NCBI GenBank assembly: GCA_958450365.1
Contig: CAUEEP010000935.1
Span: 1,094,001-1,158,000 of the forward strand
Direction: 5' to 3'
DNA length: 64,000 bases
Origin: Mesorhabditis belari
Taxonomy: Eukaryota; Nematoda; Chromadorea; Rhabditida; Rhabditidae
In this document: positions 53,001 to 61,600 of the stretch, piece by piece
Layout of the letters: every line of letters starts with the position of its first letter
Position numbering within the stretch: position 1 is the stretch's first letter
Made by a program: the position numbers and the translations under genes
The notes under the pieces: generated by a model
Seen by the model: only the letters and a program-made list of their open reading frames with translations
What the model was told of the DNA's origin: nothing
Databases searched by the model: none

Positions 53001-55620
53001 AGATACAATCATCCGGGCTTTACTTTTAACCTCATCAATTCAGACAAAAGTTTTCACTCTTCTTCTCAAAGCGATTGATCGATTGTCTGAAAAGTGACAA
53101 GATTTTCATGCTTTTCATGCAAAAATTTCCAAGTTTTAGCAGTGACTCTACAAATGAACGACTTGGGTTAGCGTGTGTGGCTCAATTGCGATACCTTGAT
53201 TTTGTCGTTGATTCGAAGAGGATTTCCAAGGTTAGCAAAATCGCATTTAAGTTTAAAAGCTTTTAGGCAATCGTTGAACAAGATCTCACAGCATGGAGAA
53301 TGAGTGTTCGTGATGGATTTCTGGCAGCACTTCCAGAGGTATCTTTCACTCATTTTAACTATCAGAAATCGAAATCTATAGGTGATTGCTGATCCGATTT
53401 CACAGGAAGAAATCGCTTTGCATCTTCAAGCTCTGCTTATTGAAAGGTTTGTAGAAAAAAAAAGCTGAGCCAAGGAGCTGGGCCAAGGGGCTGAGCCAAG
53501 GAGCTGAGCCAAGGGGCTGAGCCAAGCAACTCACTTCCAAGAGTCTAGCTCAGCCAAAATCAAACCAATCTCTCTGATTTTTTCAGAGATAAATTTTGAC
53601 TAGATCTCCTGCAACAGTGCTAAATATTTAGTCGATCAGAGTAAACACAAGTTTTATATTAGCTTTGAAACTTGAAGTTTCTGTATTCGAAAGCGCTCCC
53701 GTTGGCACGTTTTTGAGGCTTTTAGAAAAGTTATTTTTGACTAAATTAAATGAAACTTTTACTAGTTTTAAACAAAATACGTTAAATCCTCAAGATTGGC
53801 AACTAGCTGCTTCAAAAAGAATGGGAATTTCATTTCCTGTTTCTGATTTCCCAAGCAGCTTCTAGATTTGTAGGTAGATCTCAGAATCTAACAGATTTTA
53901 TCCTCTTTTCTTATGATTCTTCAAACTTGAACGATTTACTTTGATAATAAGCTTTTCATTGACATTTTCTTTGCAAGAAAAAACCAGATTCAGAATGATT
54001 TGCAGTAAGAATAGTGGTTTAAATACCAAAAACCATTGCTAGCCAACGGAAGCGCGACTCTCCACTTTCAAAGCTAATATAAAACTTGTGTTTACTCCGA
54101 TTGACTAAATATTTAGCACTGCTGCAGGAGATCTAGTCAAAATTTATCTCTGAAAGAAGCAGAGAGATTGGTTTGATTTTGGTTGAGCTAGACTCTTGGA
54201 AGTGAGTTGCGATAGTTCTGACACACCTTCTAAAAACGGTAATAGCTCCTTGGCTCAGCTCCTTGGCTCAGCTCCTTGGCTCAGCTCCTTGGCTCAGCTC
54301 CTTGGCTCAGCTCCTTGGCTCAGCTCCTTGGCTCAGCTCCTTGGCTCAGCTCCTTGGCTCAGCTCCTTGGCTCAGCTCCTTGGCTCGGCTCGGTAACTCT
54401 GATGCACCCTGGATATCGTTAGAATATCATTGGAATGCCAACTTGTACTTTTAATCAAAAGAATTCTTTGACATTCTTATCCATGACCTACAAACATTTC
54501 CAGGACTTCAATATCTAGTCGTTCATCTCGTCATTCTGCTCTCTCTAGTCTCCTATTGCTTCGTTCCGATTCTACCGTTGCTGAAGAGGTAAAAGTAATT
54601 CTAAAGCTCGTCTAATCAGCTTTCAGATATCCTCTTCGCTTATCAATGCCATTGAAAGCTTCGACGCTTCATCTGTTCTTTTGGTATCGACTACGCATTT
54701 ACTTCAATAAAAGGATTTAGATTGTTGAATTAGCACTGAAATCTTCCGAGCTTAACAAGAATGGTTTACTCCGGACATTGAATCGTTTAAAGGAGAATCT
54801 TCGAGTGGAATCCTTTGAAAACATCAAAAGAGGATTCTATGTAAGAAGTCTAAGAGAAAGGATTCAAAGCATCAAATTCTGGATTTCGAATTCAGGCGGA
54901 CTTCTCTAGATGAGACGATTTGCGAGCTTTTTATGAGATTCCCAAAGTTTATGCGATTGACTGGGACAAATGGGTGGAAACAAGTGCTCAACTTTTACAA
55001 GGTAAGCACTAAAAATAGTAGTTTGATATAGATGAAAAGAAATATAAGAGGTGGATAACTCCAACTGATCTCATTTTTAAAACATCACTCTTTTTCTAAG
55101 AGATTAAAAGCAGACTCTTACCGTAATCTAACAAGCGTAAGCTGTCGTAAATTTATTGTAAGCTATCGTAAACGCAGAATTCCTTCCTTTTTCGCTGGAA
55201 GATAGGCAGAAAAAGCTTTTTTAAGGTTTAAAAAAAGTTTCAGGCATCAACAAGCAAACAAAATCATGAAAATCATGAAGAAATTTCGATAATTGATGAA
55301 ATCAGTGCAGAAAACGAGATTGTCAATTCGGCTGTGAGTTTAATGGGACGTGATGATGACAGTCACTTGTTTAGGCTTTCAATCTTTTCGAGATTCTTCT
55401 CGCTTTTCTCTCTTTTGCCAGAAGAAACCTGTCCACCGGCCATTGAACAATCGTTGAAGCAACAAGTAGGCCAGAAAAAGTAGATTTAATTTGAGGGATT
55501 GATTGAGGGATTGAATCCTAGACTCTCGATTGACTCCCTTGCTTTCCAGGCGTTTACTCTAACCACTAAGCTATTTGGTATCTTAACTTGTCTAAGAGAA
55601 AGAAGGAAAGACAAGGGGAA

Positions 55621-55657
<37 letters not shown>

Positions 55658-58600
55658 GAGAAGGGATTTTTAAGTCATTTTTAAAGCCTACTTCTTTGCT
55701 TTGCTTTAGGCTATTAATCCCGAGAAAAGCTCCACTTTTAAAGCAACTCTCCTCAATGCTTTCAATTATAAAAAAGTTTGTTTAAAAAAAGAAAAATTTG
55801 AAAAAAATAAATCTAGTTTATTGCTAAAAATCAAGATGGAATTCTGCGTTTGGCTAGTCGTTTCTTTTGGACAAACGACGATTCAGTGAAGGGGGATTGG
55901 TGGATTGATTTACACCGGATTGATACAATCACTCAATGCAAAACACTCAAAGGTAAGTCACAAACAAATCACAAAAACAAAATTGCACAAGTTACATAAA
56001 AAAAACAAAGATTGTGTATTTGTAAAGTACTTGAAATTTGATTGCTGAAAAGTTTTGAATTTAAAAGTAGGAACTAGGGAAAGACACTAGATCAAGGTGA
56101 CCTTTTAATACGTCTTTATAGGAAAGATTCTATAAAGACCCATGGGTCTTTATAGAATCGGCTATGCTGATTCTGAATCTGCTTTTAATTTGTCTAAAGA
56201 AGCTCTGTAACGCGAGATATCTGGCATCAAAGTTTAGGTCGATTTTCGGAGTTCTTAGGATTCTCGGGGTTTTCAATTCAATTAGGCCTTTGACAACTAT
56301 ATTACCAAAAGGGGTGCGCCCAGAATTTTTTCCCACCCTTTACTAGAACTTTTCAGCCATTCTCTATTTACCTAATGTTTTGTGTAAGTGTTACAAATAG
56401 TATTCAATTTCTAGATAGTATTCAAGCGTCTCCTTTCTCATCTAGAGGGCACTTCAGCAGAAGCTTCAACCTGTTTATCGGCTCTCGAAGCATTGATGAA
56501 GACATCTTTCCAAGTACTCGCATCTCATACTGACGAATTGCGAGTGAGTATTAGATAATTAAATTAAATTTTAGTTAAAGTTAAGGTAAACTTAAAGTTA
56601 AGTTTAAAAACTGCTTCTAAGACTGCTTTGAACAAGAAAATTGATGAGTTTTTAGGAGTGCTTGAATAAGTTGTCATTTTTGACAATTGATAGCTGTATT
56701 CGTCTTTATCGCTTGTTTGTCTTCATCTACACGAAAGGCGCACAACAAAAGTTGAAGGTGAAAAGTTTAAGAATCAAAAAAAAAAGAAAATCTAATTTTA
56801 GCAAGAAGTTTGCGATTCAATTGATCATTTCTCAAAGTCTACCGACAGTCGTTTACAACTCTGGGCTCTTTTGGGTTTAATCGCCCAGTTTGAAGCAACA
56901 TTTTCCTCCGAGTAAGTGTTATGAAAGTGTTATGGTCATTATTTACAAAGCTTATGCTTATGCTTTGTTTATTGGTGAATTGAAAATTCAATTGAATCAA
57001 TGGTTGATGAATTGAAAACTGCGGGCTATTGTCATATGTGACAGTTTGAGCACTTTCTTCAAAAGAAACCCATTTTGGTGTCAATGGAAAAGTTGTAGAG
57101 AATCAAAAATCAAGCTTATATCCAAATTTTCAGAACGATTCAAAAACTGGTTTTCAAGAAATGCCAAATTTACGAATTTTCGCAAAACTTGCATTTTAAG
57201 CGAAACTACTAAGTGTATCTTTTTGGAAATTTGGCTATAAGCCTGATTTTTGATTCTCTACAACTTTTCTATTGGCACCAAAATGGGTTTCTTTTGAAGA
57301 AAGTGCTCAAACTGTGCTGGCAGCTGACATCTCCATTCCTCCATTTTTGAGTCTCACACTTGTCTCACACACAAACCAAAATCCTACTACGAAAGAGGAG
57401 TCCGCAAATCCGCAAATTGCCTGTAAAATGGGCAGAAGTCGTGAATAATAATGGAAATTATTTGGAATCAATTGATGGTCTTATGTTCAATAAATTTTAG
57501 TTCAAAGTCCGGCAGTTTTCAATTCACCAACCCAATAGTAGTGCACCCGGTGTACTGGGAGTTGCTGGATAGCAAGACGACCCTTAATGCAATCAAATAC
57601 AGTGAACAGTTGGGAAAGGTGAATGAATCCCTGAAGAAGAATATGTCCTCCAAGTCAAAGATCTTTCTCATCCACGACAACGCGCGCCCTCATGTTGCAA
57701 AACTGACTCGCTCTAAAATAAATGGCCTTGTTTTGGGAACTTTTGTCGCATCCCCATACAGTCCGGACCTCGCCCCTTTTGATTACTATTTATTCTGGAT
57801 CATGAGTAATGAGCTTGCGGGAGAACACTTCGATTTGGAAGAAGCAGTCAAAAATTGGCTTTGAAAGTTTTTCGATTCAAAACCAAAATCCTACTACGAA
57901 AGAGGAATCCGCAAATTGCCTGTAAAATGGGCAGAAGTCGTCAATAATAATGGAAATTATTTGGAATGAATTCATGGTTTTATGTTCAATAAATTTTAGT
58001 TCAAAGCCCTGTAGTTTTCAATTGACCAACCCAATATTTTGGAATCAAAAAGAAAATCTAAAGCTTTGATCATTTTAAATTCAGAAATTCGGACCGAGAA
58101 ACGGCAATGAAGCAACTTTTGAAAGCGATCGATGAAATTTCTCAAAAAGATCCACATCTTCGCGCTACATGGTTCCTTTCTATGGCAAAGATTCTAAAAG
58201 AGAATCGAAAAATTTCCGTTCCAAAACAATTAGTAAGTGCTAGTTTTGAAATTGATTTCAAATTTATATCAGCTTGAATGGACAATGAGATTAATCGAGG
58301 AGTTTCAAAAGGATTTCTTCAAAGATCGCGGCAATAACTACAATGGACAAAGGTGAGTTGAGTGTAAGACTGTCGGACACTTTTGTTGCCTACTTGATCT
58401 CCATTTTTACTTGATTTCCTGGTATCTAAAATTATATCGAATGTCAGCCGATTAGATCGAATCTAACAAAGCCAACAAAGTGAAAAAAAAGGGTACCGTA
58501 TTCTCTCTAATAGTAGTGCGCATTACTATTTTTTGAACCCCCTCCTGGACCGCAATACTATTAGAGAGTGCACTACTATTAAAGAGTTTTATCATTTACC

Positions 58601-61600
58601 AAAGTAAGACAGATCTTTGTTCCAAAAATTCTTTCAATTCTTGCAATTCTTTCACGTACTCCTTTGGCTCCTTTTGACATACAGTTGTGGGCCGGCGAGT
58701 TGACAATTTGTGTCTTGACGAACAACAAAAAGATGTTTTTGCACTTTGCACAACAATTTTAGATTTTTTTGCTAACTTTTTCATGTGAAGAATAGCTAAT
58801 ACCCTAAAGTCGCGAGTATAAGTTCTGTTTGGTTTTCGCATGCAAATTGACGGCTGTCTCCGGTGCGGTGTGTCGAGGGTTCGAACCCCGCTGCAGCATA
58901 ACTTTTTTGCTTTTTAAGAACAATAATAGAAGTAAATTTATTGAGGGTTATAGCAATTTTATGCTGTTATTTGTTGCTCCGGGCGTGGCTCGGCGCGTCC
59001 ACCCTGCTCCTCTCCGGTGCTCAGTCTTATGGATCCCTCCCTGGCCTCTTCATCCGGCCAAAGTCCACGTCGACGGTCGAAAGAGATGCTTTCCAGCGTC
59101 TTCTTCAACACTATTGTCTGGATGTATCCATGCACATAACAAATAGCAATGGTGATAGGCTGTCACCCTGTAGTATCCCGCGCTCCAAGAACAATAATAA
59201 AAGTTTATATAACAATAAAAATGTATAAAAACCCAACAAAAAGAAATTCAAAGCAATTAAAGCGAATGTAAATTAAGGCAGAACTTACTTATACTCGGAT
59301 CAACTTATACTCGAGACTTTAAGGTAAATGAATAAAAAAAAGCTCACTTTTGCTTGCTTGAATACCTTTAGAATGTTACATAAACATAAAGTCAAAAAGG
59401 TTTAGATGAAAACGAAGCACGAGAAATTCAAATTTTCGAGGGCGCACTACTATTTTTTCAACCCCCTCTCAGACCGCAATACTATTAGAGAGTGCACTAC
59501 TATTAAAGAGTGCACTACTATTAGAGAGAATACGATAATTCCTTTAGTGAACTCGAAGGAGAAGAGTATCGATTGAAATCCAAAATCTGGATTGTTGTTA
59601 AACGAGAGGAATGGCCGATTTTCGTTCCAATGTTGGAAATGTTGCAAGAGGTTAACTTGAGAGATCAAATTGAATCCAATACTCAACAATAAATTTAGTT
59701 TTTGCACGCCGAAGAGAGATGCTTAAAAAAGAACGAAAATTGCTCAAAAATGATCGACGCCAAGATATTGGATTTGATTTTTGGTTTGCTTTTTGGTAAC
59801 ACATTCAGTCGTACAGTGAGCGTACAGTCGCGTAGTCGTTACTAGTGTAAATTCAAAGATAAACTAAACTATTATAGTCATTCGATAGCCCTGAATCTCC
59901 TCTGGAAAACTAGTACAAAGTTACTGAAAATTTTTGGCTCTTACGTGACTTCCGGGTATTTTGAACGGCTCGTCACACTTTGAAGGCCGATAACTTTATC
60001 CAGAGACAATATTATTGCTAACTTTTTATATTATTGTACAGAGGAGATTTCAGGCTTTTAAATGATACCAAATAGAGCTTGATTGGTTTTTTTCATTCCC
60101 ATGCAAACAAGGCGACACAATACCCGAGTTGGATAGGCCTCATTTGCTCAGGGTTGGCTCTGATATTTTTGGACTGGATGACTTAATCAAGCTCTATTTG
60201 GTATTATTTGAAAGCGCCTGAAATGTCCTCTGTACAATGATATAAAAAGTTAACGATAATATTATCTCTGGATAAAGTTATAGGCCTTCAAAGGCTGGCG
60301 ATTCTTCAAAATACCCGGAAACCACGCAAGAACCGAAAGACCTTCTTCCGTGAGCCAAAAATCATTCAAATGATACCAAATAGAGCTTGACTGGATTTTT
60401 TTTATTCCCAGGCGACACAACACCTGAGTTGGATAGGCCTGCAGAGTTGGCTTTAATTTTCTTGGACTCGATTATCCAATCAAGCTTTGGTATCATTTGA
60501 AAGCCTGAGATATTCTCTGTACAATGATATAAAAAGTTAACGATAATATTATCTCTGGATAAAGTTATCGGCGTTCAAAGGGCGACGAGCCGTTCAAAAT
60601 ACACAAAGAGCCTTAAAACTACGTAAGAGCTGAATTTTCTGCTGAAATAAACCAGAAATTCCTTAAAAACTTGAGTTAACCTCAAAGATATTCGTCATTA
60701 GTACGATTGGTGGATCGTATCTTGTTAAAAATCGTATTCACCGCGTACAGTTCTAACAAACGTGCGCTATTTTCCATTTCTCAAGAAAAACTCTAAACAA
60801 ATGTTTCATAAAGCACGGATTTGCTAGAATTCAAATAGAATTAACTTTTTCAAACGATTTCTCATCATTTAGATGCAAATTTTGCAATCAAGCAACACTG
60901 TGATGTTGAGGAAATGTCAATTCCGGAAGTCAAGACCGCGGCCGATGTTCTATTTTACACAATACATGCGCTCACTACAGTATTTCCTTGATAACAAGTA
61001 TTCACTTGAAATTTTTAAGATTCTCAACAATTTTGGATCATCTTGCAATGAAAAATCAGCAATATTGCATAAGAAATATCGTTTGCTGATCGCCTGTCAA
61101 TCGTTGTTGTCTGCTTACATTTCAAGTATTTCGTTTCTTATTAAAAATAATCAAATTCACAATAGATATCACGGAATGGGAAGTACCAAAAGCAAGCTTT
61201 GAACAAAAGAAAACTCAGGTAAGTACATGAAAACTTATTAGAGAAAAAAACGAAAAATTAGGTGACAGAGAAAAAGCAAAAAAACGAGTAAAGCAATCGG
61301 GAAAGAAAGGAGGAAAAAGGAAGAGAAACATTGAAGATCAAGAGGTTCGTTGGGAAAGAATAAGAGGATCTAAATCAAATCGTTTCATGGTTTATATACC
61401 ACTTTGTTAATGGCGGCAAGGAATGGCTTGTGAATGAGAAGTCGCTTCTCAATCTGAATTCTCTTTGAGAAAAAGCTATTTGGAAAAATCACTTCTTTAT
61501 TGGCTTCTGTGCTCATCTTGATAATCATTTCTTTAATTCCTTGATCGTTTGCAGTTTCAGCTTCAAGAGACGCCTGAAAAGATTCAGTACGACAAGATTG

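Noticed and set aside
61000..61202. Single long frame through the FANCD2 region at 60873-61202
   Set aside because: Its first part is out of phase with the upstream exon. Splitting at 60979/61020 and 61125/61166 gives three in-phase exons; only the middle exon is in that frame.
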